A stretch of DNA of 64,000 nt from assembly GCF_024703995.1 (NCBI RefSeq), contig NZ_JAMXQV010000019.1:62001-126000 (forward strand), given 5' to 3'. The first letter of the stretch is position 1. Each line of letters starts with the position of its first letter. Shown in pieces: positions 52,113 through 60,649 of this stretch. The notes beneath the pieces were generated by a model that did no database searches, was not told where the DNA came from, and saw only the letters and a list, made by a program, of their open reading frames with translations. The position numbers and the translations under genes are program-made. Origin of the DNA: Amycolatopsis iheyensis. Its GTDB lineage: Bacteria > Actinomycetota > Actinomycetes > Mycobacteriales > Pseudonocardiaceae.

Positions 52113-52976
52113 GTGGTTCCCGCTCGTCGCTGGCTGGTGGTCGCCGCGGTGTGCGCGGTCTTCGCGGTGGCCGTCTACCTCCTCGCCGTCTGGACCGTGC
52201 CCGGGCAGGAGCTGGAGAACGCCGCGCTGCGCGGAGCCGACGAAGCCGCCGCGCGGGACCAGGTCGCCGCCGACGAGAGCCTGGGCCGGATCACCGTGTA
52301 CTCGCTCGCCGCCGCGGTGGTGCTGGTCGGGCTCGCCGGCCTGCTGCGGCGGCGGTGGGACCTGGCGTTCGCGGCGGTCGGCGTGATCGTCGGCGGCCAG
52401 CTCGTGACTCAGGTGCTCAAGCGGTTCCTGCTGCCCCGGCCGCCGCTCGTGCCGCTGACCGGGCACTACGCCGCCAACAGCCTGCCCAGCGGGCACACGG
52501 CGATCGCGATGACCGTGCTGTTCGCCGCCCTGCTCGTGGTGCCCTACCGCTGGCGTGGCGTGACGCTGTTCTTCCTGCTCTCCTGGGCGGTCGGCATCGG
52601 CGCGTACACGGTCACGGCCAAGTGGCACCGGCTCTCCGACACCCTCGCCGCGGACGCGATCGCGCTCGGGCTCGCCTGCCTGGCGTCGTGGTGGCTCGCA
52701 CGCCGCGGGGTCGTGCGCCGGCACGACGGGCCGCGCCGGATCCCGCGGGTGCTCGTCGTGACCGTCGCCGTGCTCGGCGGGGTCGTTTTCCTGGCGCTGG
52801 GCGGGATCCTGATCGGCGCGGCGCTGACCGGCGGCGGTTACGAGGACACCGTGCGGACCAACGAATGGGTCGTCTACCTGGCCGCGAACTCGTTCGCCTC
52901 CTTCGGGTCGATCGCGGCGGCGCTGGTGTTCCTGGCGACCTGGCGACGGCGGGAGGTCGTGTGCACCCGGCCCTGA
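52113..52976 (+). CDS. PAP2-family membrane phosphatase
   Basis: 287 residues with about 6-7 hydrophobic segments. Phosphatase motifs: KRFLLPRP (KX6RP form), PSGHTA, and AKWHRLSDTLAAD, where the usual SRxxxxxHxxxD is shortened but keeps the His and Asp. It dephosphorylates lipid phosphates such as undecaprenyl diphosphate. Its last 16 bases overlap the next gene, so the two are coupled; both are membrane proteins. Confidence 0.88.
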   Translation: MVPARRWLVVAAVCAVFAVAVYLLAVWTVPGQELENAALRGADEAAARDQVAADESLGRITVYSLAAAVVLVGLAGLLRRRWDLAFAAVGVIVGGQLVTQVLKRFLLPRPPLVPLTGHYAANSLPSGHTAIAMTVLFAALLVVPYRWRGVTLFFLLSWAVGIGAYTVTAKWHRLSDTLAADAIALGLACLASWWLARRGVVRRHDGPRRIPRVLVVTVAVLGGVVFLALGGILIGAALTGGGYEDTVRTNEWVVYLAANSFASFGSIAAALVFLATWRRREVVCTRP

Positions 52977-53971
52977 TCCCGCTCGCCGCGACCGTCTTCT
53001 GCTTCGCCGTCTTCCTGGTCAGCTTCCTGCTCGAACGCCGGCGGCTGCGCAACGGCTTCTACCTGTTCTTCGCCTTGGCGTTCCTCGGGCTGACGTTGAT
53101 CTCGCTGCTGGCGTCGCTCTCGCCGGAGGCCGCGGCGATCGTCGCGTTCGGGCTGTTCGCGCTCATCCCGCTCACCATCGTGGTGCTCGCGGTGTTCCTG
53201 ATCGGCAACGGCGTGATCATGCTGCGCCGCGAAGGCCGCCGCCCGGCGAACCTGCTGTCGCTGGCGGCCGGGGTCGGCATCGTGGCGTTGATCGTCTTCG
53301 GGTTCGTGGTCGGGCAGATTCGCTGGGCGCCGCTGGAAGCGCTGCGCGACGGCGTCGACGGGATCGTCGCCTACCTGTCGTTCCTGTTCGTCTGCTTCCT
53401 GCTGTACTCGCTCGTCTACGGCCGGGTCCGCAGCCGCCGCCCGCTCGACTTCGTGGTGGTGCTCGGCTCCGGGCTGCTCGGCGGGAAGAACGTGCCGCCG
53501 CTGCTGGCGAGCCGGCTCGACCGCGGGCGGCGGGTGCTCGACGCCGAGGACCGCAAGGGCCGCTCGCCGCTGCTGGTCACCTCGGGCGGGCAGGGGCCGG
53601 GGGAGGACGTCCCCGAGTCGCACGCGATGGCGGACTACCTCGTGGACCGCGGTGTCCCGCGCGAGCGGATCGTGCTCGAAGACCGGTCCCGCACGACGCG
53701 GGAGAACCTGGCCTTCAGCGCCGGTCTCATGTGCTCGCGGAAGCCGGGCTACCGGTGCGTGGTCGTCACGAACAACTTCCACGTCCTGCGCGCCGCGCTG
53801 ACCGCCCGCAAGGTCAAGGTGAACGGCCAGGTCATCGGCTCGCGGACGGCCTGGTACTTCTGGCCGAGCGCCACCCTGCGCGAGTTCGCCGCGATCCTCG
53901 ACGACCACCGGATCCTCAACGGGATCGTGTGCGCGGTGATCATCGCCGCGAGCCTTCTGAAGAACTTTTAG
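52961..53971 (+). CDS. YdcF/DUF218-family membrane protein
   Basis: 336 residues. Four to five hydrophobic segments occupy the first ~150 residues, then a DUF218 domain: VVVLGSGLLGGKNVPPLLASRLDRG, LLVTSGGQGPGEDVPESHAM, ERIVLEDRSRTTRENLAFSA and VVVTNNFHVLRAAL. Relatives (YdcF, ElyC, SanA) act in envelope or peptidoglycan precursor metabolism. GGGAGG at 52951-52956 sets the start at the GTG 52961, inside the PAP2 gene. Linked to a lipid phosphatase, a role in polyprenyl carrier metabolism is plausible. Confidence 0.87.
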   Translation: MHPALIPLAATVFCFAVFLVSFLLERRRLRNGFYLFFALAFLGLTLISLLASLSPEAAAIVAFGLFALIPLTIVVLAVFLIGNGVIMLRREGRRPANLLSLAAGVGIVALIVFGFVVGQIRWAPLEALRDGVDGIVAYLSFLFVCFLLYSLVYGRVRSRRPLDFVVVLGSGLLGGKNVPPLLASRLDRGRRVLDAEDRKGRSPLLVTSGGQGPGEDVPESHAMADYLVDRGVPRERIVLEDRSRTTRENLAFSAGLMCSRKPGYRCVVVTNNFHVLRAALTARKVKVNGQVIGSRTAWYFWPSATLREFAAILDDHRILNGIVCAVIIAASLLKNF

Positions 53972-54087
53972 CCGGGTTGCGTGCGTGTGGCACATCACAC
54001 TCGCGGTGCACGCGGCGGTCGTGTGGCCGTCTTTCTTCGTGAGAGCACTTTCGGTGAAAAGATCACCGGAAGACGGAGGGAGATCTC

Positions 54088-54735
54088 ATGAACCGCACCG
54101 GAATCGTCCGCACCGCAACACTTGCCGGCTTCACCGCGGCCCTGGGTCTTGCTGTCGCTGCACCGGCGATGGCCGCCACCGACCCGGTCACCACCGTCGC
54201 CGACCTCAACGGCGACGGGGAGATCGAGACCGTGACCGTCCAGCAGACCGGCGACGACCAGCTGATCTCGGCCACGGTGAACGGGACCTACACCTCGATC
54301 CACCTGCCCGCCGACAGCTACGCCGGGGTCCAGGCCCCGCGCGTGGCCGACCTCAATGGTGACGGCCGCGCCGAGCTGATCGTCACCCAGTCGGTGGGCG
54401 CCAACACGACGTTCTTCACCGCGCTGCACTTCGACGGCCGCAACCTCAGCCAGGTCGTCGGTCCGGACGACAAGCCCTTCTCGGTCGCCGAAGGCGGCGG
54501 TGTGGCCGCGCACCTCGGGTACGAGTGCACGCCGTTCGAGGGCGGCCGGGCGTTCGTGACCGTCGCCAGTGAGAACGACGACATGAGCCGCCCGACCGAC
54601 CAGTTCACCTACTCGGGTACCCGGACGGTCCACACGCTGCGGGACGGCGCGCTGAGCGTCGAGCAGGAGATCCCGTTCAAGGGCGTGCCCGCTACGGACC
54701 CGGTCATGAACGTCGACGCCGGCAGCTGCGCCTGA
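54088..54735 (+). CDS. Secreted protein with VCBS/FG-GAP calcium loops
   Basis: 215 residues. Signal peptide: MNRTGIVRTA followed by a hydrophobic stretch and APAMA-A, cleavage near residue 30. Two calcium-type loops DLNGDGE and DLNGDGR sit in a repeated VADLNGDG context, as in VCBS/FG-GAP beta-propeller repeats, here too few for a full propeller. Probably a small extracellular binding protein. GGAGGG at 54076-54081 precedes the ATG. The 116 bases before it look like its own promoter region. Confidence 0.85.
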   Translation: MNRTGIVRTATLAGFTAALGLAVAAPAMAATDPVTTVADLNGDGEIETVTVQQTGDDQLISATVNGTYTSIHLPADSYAGVQAPRVADLNGDGRAELIVTQSVGANTTFFTALHFDGRNLSQVVGPDDKPFSVAEGGGVAAHLGYECTPFEGGRAFVTVASENDDMSRPTDQFTYSGTRTVHTLRDGALSVEQEIPFKGVPATDPVMNVDAGSCA

Positions 54736-54737
54736 CC

Positions 54738-56072
54738 TCAGGTCCGGCCGGTTGCGTGGTCGATGCCGGTGAGGGTGTCGGCGCTGGTTTCCGGCGCCCA
54801 CGCCCAGCAGATGAGGGCGCCGGCCAGGAGGACGACCACGCAACCGGCCAGCGCGGTGGTCATGCCGTAGCCGTCGGCGACGACGGGGAGCAGGAACGTG
54901 CTCGCCGCGGAGCCGAGCCGGCTGGCGGCCACCGCGACGCCGACCCCGGAGGCGCGCAACGCCGTGGGGAACAGCTCCGGCGGGTAGACGAACTCCAGGT
55001 TGACCGCGGCGGCGAGGACGAACGCGAACGCGGTGAACAGCGCCACCGCGAGCACCGGGGAGACGTCGGCGAAGACGGTGAGCCCGGCCAGCAGCCCGCC
55101 GCCGAGCAGGAACGTGCCGATCAGGAAGAAGCGCCGCGAGACGCGGTCGATGAGCAGCAGCCCGACCACCGCGCCGGCCAGCAGGAACGCGTTGTAGAGC
55201 GCGCCGGCGGCGAGCTTGCCCGTCACCCCGAGCGCGCCCATCACCTGGGGAGTGAAAGTGCCCAGGGCGAAGAACGGGATGACCTGGCAGACGTAGAACA
55301 ACGCGCCGACCGCGGTCCGGCGGCGGTGCGCCGGGCCGAACAAGGCCCGCATGCCCTGCTTGGGCGCTGCGGGAACGGGGGCCGGCGGACGGACGTCATC
55401 GCCGAGGTGCCGGCGCACGACCGCGGCGGCTTCGGCGTCCCGGCCGTGCTGGGCCAGCCAGAGTGGTGCTTCGGGCACGCCGATCCGCAGCCCGAGGATC
55501 AGCAACGCGGGCAGCGCGCTGAGGGCGAGCATGTACCGCCACGCGTCGCTGCCGGTGCCGGAGAGCAGGAATCCGGCCAGGTAGGCGAAGACGTACCCGG
55601 CCGCCCAGGCGACGGCGAGCACGCTCATCAGCCGGCCCCGGTAGCGGCGGGGCGCGTGCTCGGTGACCAGTGACTTGCTCACGACGTAGTCGGCGCCGAG
55701 GACCAGGCCGAGCAGCAGCCGCAGAATGAGCAGCTGGGCCGGGTTCTGGACGAAGAACTGCAGGGCCGACAGGCCCGCGAAGACCAGCATGTCCCAGGCG
55801 AAGACGTGCCGGCGGCCGATCCGGTCGGCGATCGGGCCCATCACGACCGCGCCGGCGAACAGGCCGGCCAGCGTGGCCGCGCCGAGCAGGCCGACCCACA
55901 GCGGCGTCAGGCCCAGGGCGTTGCTCGCCGAAGCGAGCGCGATGCCGATGATGCCGAGGATGAAGCCGTCGGAGAACTGGCCGCCGGTGCCGGCGATCCC
56001 GACGCGCAGGTGGAAGCGGGTGAGGGGCGCGTCTTCGTAGGCGACGACGGCCGTCGGGTGGCGGGTGTTCAT
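54738..56072 (-). CDS. MFS transporter, sugar/metabolite:H+ symporter type
   Basis: 444 residues, 12 predicted membrane segments. GPIADRIGRRHVFAWDM (loop 2-3) and VLGADYVVSKSLVTEHAPRRYRGRLMS with LFPTALRASG fit the metabolite symporter group. The ATG at 56072 overlaps the lyase stop (ATGA), so the transporter probably imports the lyase substrate, for example aspartate, a dicarboxylate or a related amino acid. Controlled with the lyase by the divergent IclR protein. Confidence 0.88.
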   Translation of the reverse strand: MNTRHPTAVVAYEDAPLTRFHLRVGIAGTGGQFSDGFILGIIGIALASASNALGLTPLWVGLLGAATLAGLFAGAVVMGPIADRIGRRHVFAWDMLVFAGLSALQFFVQNPAQLLILRLLLGLVLGADYVVSKSLVTEHAPRRYRGRLMSVLAVAWAAGYVFAYLAGFLLSGTGSDAWRYMLALSALPALLILGLRIGVPEAPLWLAQHGRDAEAAAVVRRHLGDDVRPPAPVPAAPKQGMRALFGPAHRRRTAVGALFYVCQVIPFFALGTFTPQVMGALGVTGKLAAGALYNAFLLAGAVVGLLLIDRVSRRFFLIGTFLLGGGLLAGLTVFADVSPVLAVALFTAFAFVLAAAVNLEFVYPPELFPTALRASGVGVAVAASRLGSAASTFLLPVVADGYGMTTALAGCVVVLLAGALICWAWAPETSADTLTGIDHATGRT

Positions 56073-57301
56073 GCGCGGGCCGCTCCGTTCGTCACGGCGT
56101 GGGTCGCGGCTTCGTAGCCCTCGGCCGCGGACAGCTCGACCCACCGGTCGAGGGCGCCGGCGAGGTTGCGTTCGCGGTGCGGGCCGTCCCAGCGCAGGCC
56201 GTCGACGCACCGGCGGGCGAACGTCTCCGCCGCCGCGGTCAGGTCGGCGAAGATCGTGGTGAGCGCGTCCACGATGACCGGCTCCATCACGTTCAGCTCC
56301 AGCTCGCCGTCGGCGACCGCGCAGTCGACGGTCAGCGCGCTGCCGCGGATCCGGTGGCTCAGCTGCATGACGTACTCGCAGATCACCGGGTTGACCTTGG
56401 CGGGCATGATCGACGAGCCCGCCTGGACCGCGGGGACGGTGAGGTCGCCGAACCCTCCGCGCGGCCCGGACGAGAGCAGCCGGATGTCCGCGGCGATCTT
56501 CGCCATGGTGATCGCGGCGCGCGAGCCGGCCGCGGCGACCGCGGCGTAGGGGTCCAAATGGGACAGTGCGTCGAACCGGTTTTCCGCTGCGCGCAACGGA
56601 AGCCCGGTCAGCGCCGCCAGCTCGGCGGTGACGCGGTCGCCGAAGCCGGCCGGGGCGCCGACGCCGGTGCCGACCGCGGTGGCGCCGATCGGCACCTCGC
56701 GCAGGGCAGCGGTGGCCGTGTCGAGCCCGTCGGCCACCCGGCGGATCGCGGCGGCGTGCGCGCGGTGGGTGTCGCCGGCGGTCAGGCTGACGGCGTCCTG
56801 CAGGCAGGTGCGGCCCAGGTGCGGGGTGCCGGCGAACTCGACGGCCTTGCGGTCGAACGCTTCGGCCAGCTCACGCAGCGCGGTGACCGGGCCGGCGACC
56901 AGTTCGAGCGCGGTGAGCGCCATCGCGGTCGGGTAGGTGTCGTTGGTCGACTGCGCGGCGTTGACGTGGTCGTTCGGGTGCACCGGCACGCCGGCGAGCA
57001 CCGACGCCCGGGCCGCGACGACCTCGTTGACGTTCATGTTCGCCGTGGTCCCGCCACCACCCTGCACGAGCGGTGTCGGGAACCGGTCGGCGTGTGCGCC
57101 GTCGAGGATTTCCTCGCAGGCGGCGACGATCGCGTCCCGGCGGACCTCGTCGAGGACGCCGCTCTCGTGGTTGACGCGGGCGGCGGCGAGCTTGACCCGC
57201 GCGAAGTTGCGGACGAAGGCGGGCAGGTCGCCGAACGTCCGGCCGCGCAGCGGGAAGTTCCGGACACCGAGTGCGGTCTGGGGCCCGTGGGGGGTGGTCA
57301 T
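56069..57301 (-). CDS. Aspartase/fumarase-superfamily lyase
   Basis: 410 residues, slightly shorter than typical aspartase or fumarase (about 460). Conserved blocks: TTANMNVNEV, HPNDHVNAAQSTND, and the signature loop AGSSIMPAKVNPV with the catalytic Ser. It eliminates ammonia or another group from an aspartate- or succinate-like substrate to give fumarate or an analogue. First gene of a two-gene operon with an MFS transporter, divergent from an IclR gene. Confidence 0.9.
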   Translation of the reverse strand: MTTPHGPQTALGVRNFPLRGRTFGDLPAFVRNFARVKLAAARVNHESGVLDEVRRDAIVAACEEILDGAHADRFPTPLVQGGGGTTANMNVNEVVAARASVLAGVPVHPNDHVNAAQSTNDTYPTAMALTALELVAGPVTALRELAEAFDRKAVEFAGTPHLGRTCLQDAVSLTAGDTHRAHAAAIRRVADGLDTATAALREVPIGATAVGTGVGAPAGFGDRVTAELAALTGLPLRAAENRFDALSHLDPYAAVAAAGSRAAITMAKIAADIRLLSSGPRGGFGDLTVPAVQAGSSIMPAKVNPVICEYVMQLSHRIRGSALTVDCAVADGELELNVMEPVIVDALTTIFADLTAAAETFARRCVDGLRWDGPHRERNLAGALDRWVELSAAEGYEAATHAVTNGAARA

Positions 57302-57370
57302 CGGTCTCCTTCAACGGCGTTGTCGTGGTGCCGGGAAGTGTGTGGCCGCGAGTGCGCTCCGACCAGAGGT

Positions 57371-57387
57371 GTTGCTGTACGGGCAAC
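57371..57387. promoter_or_regulatory. GTTGC-N7-GCAAC dyad, candidate IclR operator
   Basis: Perfect 5-base arms around 7 bases, in the 131-base region between the lyase and IclR genes, 46 bases from the IclR start. The spacing and location fit an IclR-family site controlling both directions. Confidence 0.6.
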
Positions 57388-57432
57388 TTAGAAGTCAGCT
57401 TTTCCTGGGCTTCGCGACTAAACTCGTTCACC

Positions 57433-58200
57433 ATGTTGTCCATGCAGCAACAGTCCACCGCTGAACGCGTTGCCGCTTTGCTGCTCGCCTTCGGGCAGCG
57501 CGACGGCGAAGACCTGGGGGTGAGCGACCTCGCCCGTGCCACCGGCCGGGAACGCAGCCAGGTCTCGCGCATGCTGCACGCGCTCGAACGCGGGGGACTG
57601 GTCGAGCAGGACCCGCGGACCCGGCGCTACCGGCTCGGCTGGTCGCTGCTCGTGCTGGCCGCGGGCGCCGGTGACGCGGCCCTGCTGCGTGCGGCCCGCC
57701 CGGTGCTGCGCAAGCTCGTCGCCCGCACCGGCGAGGTCGCGCTGCTCTCGGTCCAGCGGGGCAACCGGTCGCTGACGGTGCTGCGGGAGGAATCGTCGCA
57801 GTCCCTGCGCGCCGGCGGCTGGGTGGGCCGCAGCTCGCCGATGCACTGCACCGCTTCGGGTCGCGGCCTGCTGTTCGACTCCGACGACGACCTGGTCGAG
57901 GCCCTCACCGCCGACGACCTCCTGGCGCCGACGCACGGCCTGGCCGCGCCGCGTGACCTCGGTGAGCTGCTCGAACGGCTCGACACCGAACGCCGCCGGG
58001 GTTACGCCGTCGCCAGCGAAGAGGTCGAGATCGGCCTGACTTCGGTCGCGATGCCGGTCCGCGACCCGGCCGGCGAGCTGATCGCGGTGGTCAACACCTC
58101 CGGGCCGACGTCCCGCCTGATCACCCGGATCGACGAAGCGGTGCTTCGCCTGCGAGCCGCGACGAGCGCGCTGGAAGGGGCCTTGAGCCGCGTCCCTTGA
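57433..58200 (+). CDS. IclR-family regulator
   Basis: 255 residues. N-terminal winged helix (STAERVAALLLAFGQRDGEDLGVSDLARATGRERSQVSRMLHALERGGLVEQD) and C-terminal GAF-like effector domain (MHCTASGRGLLFD, RRGYAVASEEVEIGLTSVAMPVRD). Likely repressor or activator of the adjacent lyase-transporter operon. ATG at 57433; the ATG at 57442 is also possible. Confidence 0.9.
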   Translation: MLSMQQQSTAERVAALLLAFGQRDGEDLGVSDLARATGRERSQVSRMLHALERGGLVEQDPRTRRYRLGWSLLVLAAGAGDAALLRAARPVLRKLVARTGEVALLSVQRGNRSLTVLREESSQSLRAGGWVGRSSPMHCTASGRGLLFDSDDDLVEALTADDLLAPTHGLAAPRDLGELLERLDTERRRGYAVASEEVEIGLTSVAMPVRDPAGELIAVVNTSGPTSRLITRIDEAVLRLRAATSALEGALSRVP

Positions 58201-58207
58201 CGGAAGT

Positions 58208-58252
58208 GGACAGGTGTCCGGTACGCTCGGAACCGCAACCGGACACCTGTCC
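58208..58252. promoter_or_regulatory. Paired GGACA-N2-TGTCC operators upstream of the SDR gene
   Basis: Two 12-base palindromes, ggacaggtgtcc (58208-58219) and ggacacctgtcc (58241-58252), are arranged so that extended 15-base arms (58208-58222 and 58238-58252) are perfect inverted repeats around 15 bases. They end 20 bases before the SDR ATG and probably flank or cover its promoter. The form is that of TetR-family sites. No TetR gene is immediately adjacent; the nearest is at 60650. Confidence 0.75.
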
Positions 58253-58272
58253 ATTTATGTCAGGGGAGCTTC

Positions 58273-59013
58273 ATGACCATCGCAGGCAAGGTCGTCGCCA
58301 TCACCGGCGCCAGCAGCGGGATCGGCGCGGCCACGGCCCGCCACCTCGCCTCGCTCGGCGCGCCCGTCGTGCTCGGCGCGCGCCGCACCGACCGGCTGGA
58401 AAGCCTGGTCGCCGAGATCGAAGCCGACGGCGGTCAAGCCGTCGCCACCCGCGTGGACGTCACCGAACCCGGTGACCTCCAAGCGCTGGTGACCACGGCG
58501 GTCGAGCGGTTCGGGCGGCTCGACGTCCTGGTGGGCAACGCCGGGATCACGAAGATCAGCACCGTCGCCGACCTCGACGTCGAGGGCTGGTCGGCGATGG
58601 TCGACGTCAACGTCAAGGGGATCCTGCACGGGATCGCCGCGGCCCTGCCGGTGTTCCGCGAGCAGGGGAGCGGTCACCTCGTCACCGTGGTCTCGACGTC
58701 CGGCCTGAAGATCGTGCCCACCCAGGCGGTCTACGCGGGGACGAAGAACGCCGTCCGCACGCTCCTGGAAGCCCTGCGGCAGGAGAGCACGGACGGCGTG
58801 CTGCGGACGACGTCGATCTCGCCGGGGTACGTCCGCACGGAGCTGATCGACCACGCGGTCGACGACCCGGCGGTGCGCGAGCAGGCCCGGCAGAACATGG
58901 CCGACCTCGGCATCGACCCGGTGGCGGTGGCCCGCGCGATCGCCTTCGCCGTCGACCAGCCCGCCGACGTCGAGATCGGCGACCTGACCATCCGGCCGAC
59001 CCGGCAAGGCTGA
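58273..59013 (+). CDS. Short-chain dehydrogenase/reductase
   Basis: 246 residues. TGASSGIG cofactor motif, GNAG, and catalytic S-Y-K in VSTSGLKIVPTQAVYAGTKNA. The type resembles YdfG-like serine/3-hydroxy acid dehydrogenases. AGGGGAG at 58262-58268 precedes the ATG. Tightly controlled by the paired operator directly upstream. Convergent with the LUD gene, 4 bases apart. Confidence 0.9.
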   Translation: MTIAGKVVAITGASSGIGAATARHLASLGAPVVLGARRTDRLESLVAEIEADGGQAVATRVDVTEPGDLQALVTTAVERFGRLDVLVGNAGITKISTVADLDVEGWSAMVDVNVKGILHGIAAALPVFREQGSGHLVTVVSTSGLKIVPTQAVYAGTKNAVRTLLEALRQESTDGVLRTTSISPGYVRTELIDHAVDDPAVREQARQNMADLGIDPVAVARAIAFAVDQPADVEIGDLTIRPTRQG

Positions 59014-59017
59014 CTCG

Positions 59018-59644
59018 TCAGAAGCCGATTGCTTCGCGCAGCAGCAACACGGTGTTCCGGCCCGGGTACGGCTCGCCCTGCAGGACGAGCAGCCGGTTCA
59101 CCGCGCTCGGCGACCCGTATGCCGCCATGGTGCGGACGCTCTCGAGGGCGAGGCAGTGCTCGTCCACCCGGCGCAACGCCGTCGCCAGGTCCGGGACCAC
59201 CTTCTGCGCCCCGACGACCCAGATCGCGTGGCCCGCGCCGCCGGCGTAACTCGGGATCTGGCTGCCGCTGCCCGAAGCCGCCACCAGCGCACCGGTTTCG
59301 GTGACCGCCGCGACGCTGCCCACCACCACGTCCGGGCTCGCGAGCAACCGGCGGATGGTGCCGGACTCGGTGGCGCGGTCCAAGGCCAGTACCCGGGGCT
59401 TGATCGCCGCGTAGCGCTCGCCGGTGTTGATGTCCGCCTCGATGCCGGAGAGGCGGAGCGTCTCGCTCGCGCTGGTGAACACCCCGGCGCCGGCCGGGAT
59501 CAGGTCGCGGACCCGGGTGCGGGCGGCGGCGACGTCGTCGAGGACTTCCACGGTGAAGCCGTTCGCGGTCAAGGCGGCGGCCGCCCGCTCCAGCCGGGGC
59601 GCGGGCGCCGGTTCGGTGTAGACAGTCGATGTCGAAGTGGTCAT
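59018..59644 (-). CDS. LUD-domain protein (LutC/YkgG-like)
   Basis: 208 residues. AAAALTANGFTVEVLDDVAAARTRVRDLIP, GVFTSASETLRLSGIE and VVVGSVAAVTETGALV with IWVVGAQKVVPDLATAL are typical of LUD (lactate utilisation) proteins. The LutA and LutB partners are absent, so its role need not be lactate oxidation. Divergent from the ECF41 sigma factor gene, whose genomic partner it may be. Confidence 0.8.
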   Translation of the reverse strand: MTTSTSTVYTEPAPAPRLERAAAALTANGFTVEVLDDVAAARTRVRDLIPAGAGVFTSASETLRLSGIEADINTGERYAAIKPRVLALDRATESGTIRRLLASPDVVVGSVAAVTETGALVAASGSGSQIPSYAGGAGHAIWVVGAQKVVPDLATALRRVDEHCLALESVRTMAAYGSPSAVNRLLVLQGEPYPGRNTVLLLREAIGF

Positions 59645-59740
59645 GGTGACTCCGACAACGCGGGCCGCCGAAACGTCAGGCCTCACATTCCGGAGCCCTG
59701 TCTTGTCGGGAAGGTGAGGACCGCCGACCGAGGGAGCACC

Positions 59741-60622
59741 ATGACGACGCCCGACGCGCTGCTGGGGGAGCGGCGTCAGCTGACGAACCTGGCGTACCGG
59801 CTGCTGGGTTCCTTGGCCGAGGCCGAAGACGTCGTGCAGGAGACCTACGCGCGCTGGTACGCCATGTCCCCGGCGCGGCGGGAGGCCGTCAACGCACCCG
59901 GCGCGTGGCTGACGACCGTCGCCGGGCGCATCTGCCTCAACCTGCTCGGCTCGGCCCGGATGCGGCGGGAAACCTACGTCGGCGAGTGGATTCCCGAGCC
60001 GCTGCCCGAGCAGGCCGGGTGGCGGCCGGCGGATCCCGCCGACCGGATCACCTTGGACGAGTCGGTCAGCATGGCTTTCCTGGTGGTGCTCGAGGCGATG
60101 ACCCCGGCCGAGCGCGTCGCGTTCGTCCTGCACGACGTCTTCTGCCACTCCTTCGCCGAGGTGGCCGAGATCGTCGGGCGGACGCCCGCCGCGTGCCGCC
60201 AGCTGGCTTCTTCGGCTCGACGCCGGGTGCGTGCGGCGCGGGCGCCGGTGAGCCCGACGGCCCGGCAGGCCGGCATCGTCCGGGACTTCAAGCAGGCGTG
60301 GGAAGCCCAGGACATCGAGGCGTTGCTGGGCCTGCTCGACCCCGGCGCGACGGCGATCGCCGACGGCGGCGGCAATGCCGTGACCTTCGTGCGACCCATC
60401 GAAGGCGCCGAAGCGATCGCCCGCGCCTGGGTCGAGCTCTCCGGCCGGCTCCGCGGCACCACGACGGTCCTGGAGCGGACCGTCAACGGCCAGCCCGGCC
60501 TGGTGGCCCGGCAGGACGGCGTCATCGTGACGGTGTTCGCGTTCGAGATCGCCGACGAGAAGATCAAGCACATCTGGGCGGTGCGCAACCCCGAGAAGCT
60601 CCGCCTCTGGACCACGGCCTGA
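59741..60622 (+). CDS. ECF41-family RNA polymerase sigma factor (SigJ-like)
   Basis: 293 residues. Sigma region 2 (LTNLAYRLLGSLAEAEDVVQETYARW), region 4 (LDESVSMAFLVVLEAMTPAERVAFVLHDVF, FAEVAEIVGRTPAACRQLASSARRRV) and a C-terminal SnoaL-like extension carrying DGGGN and NPEKL, variants of the DGGGK and NPDKL motifs that define ECF41. The extension controls activity in place of an anti-sigma factor. ECF41 sigmas usually transcribe a neighbouring redox gene; the divergent LUD gene is the candidate. No exact TGTCACA/CGTC promoter was found in the 96-base gap. Confidence 0.9.
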   Translation: MTTPDALLGERRQLTNLAYRLLGSLAEAEDVVQETYARWYAMSPARREAVNAPGAWLTTVAGRICLNLLGSARMRRETYVGEWIPEPLPEQAGWRPADPADRITLDESVSMAFLVVLEAMTPAERVAFVLHDVFCHSFAEVAEIVGRTPAACRQLASSARRRVRAARAPVSPTARQAGIVRDFKQAWEAQDIEALLGLLDPGATAIADGGGNAVTFVRPIEGAEAIARAWVELSGRLRGTTTVLERTVNGQPGLVARQDGVIVTVFAFEIADEKIKHIWAVRNPEKLRLWTTA

Positions 60623-60649
60623 GGTCGTTCCCCGCGCGCCGGCCGCCGG

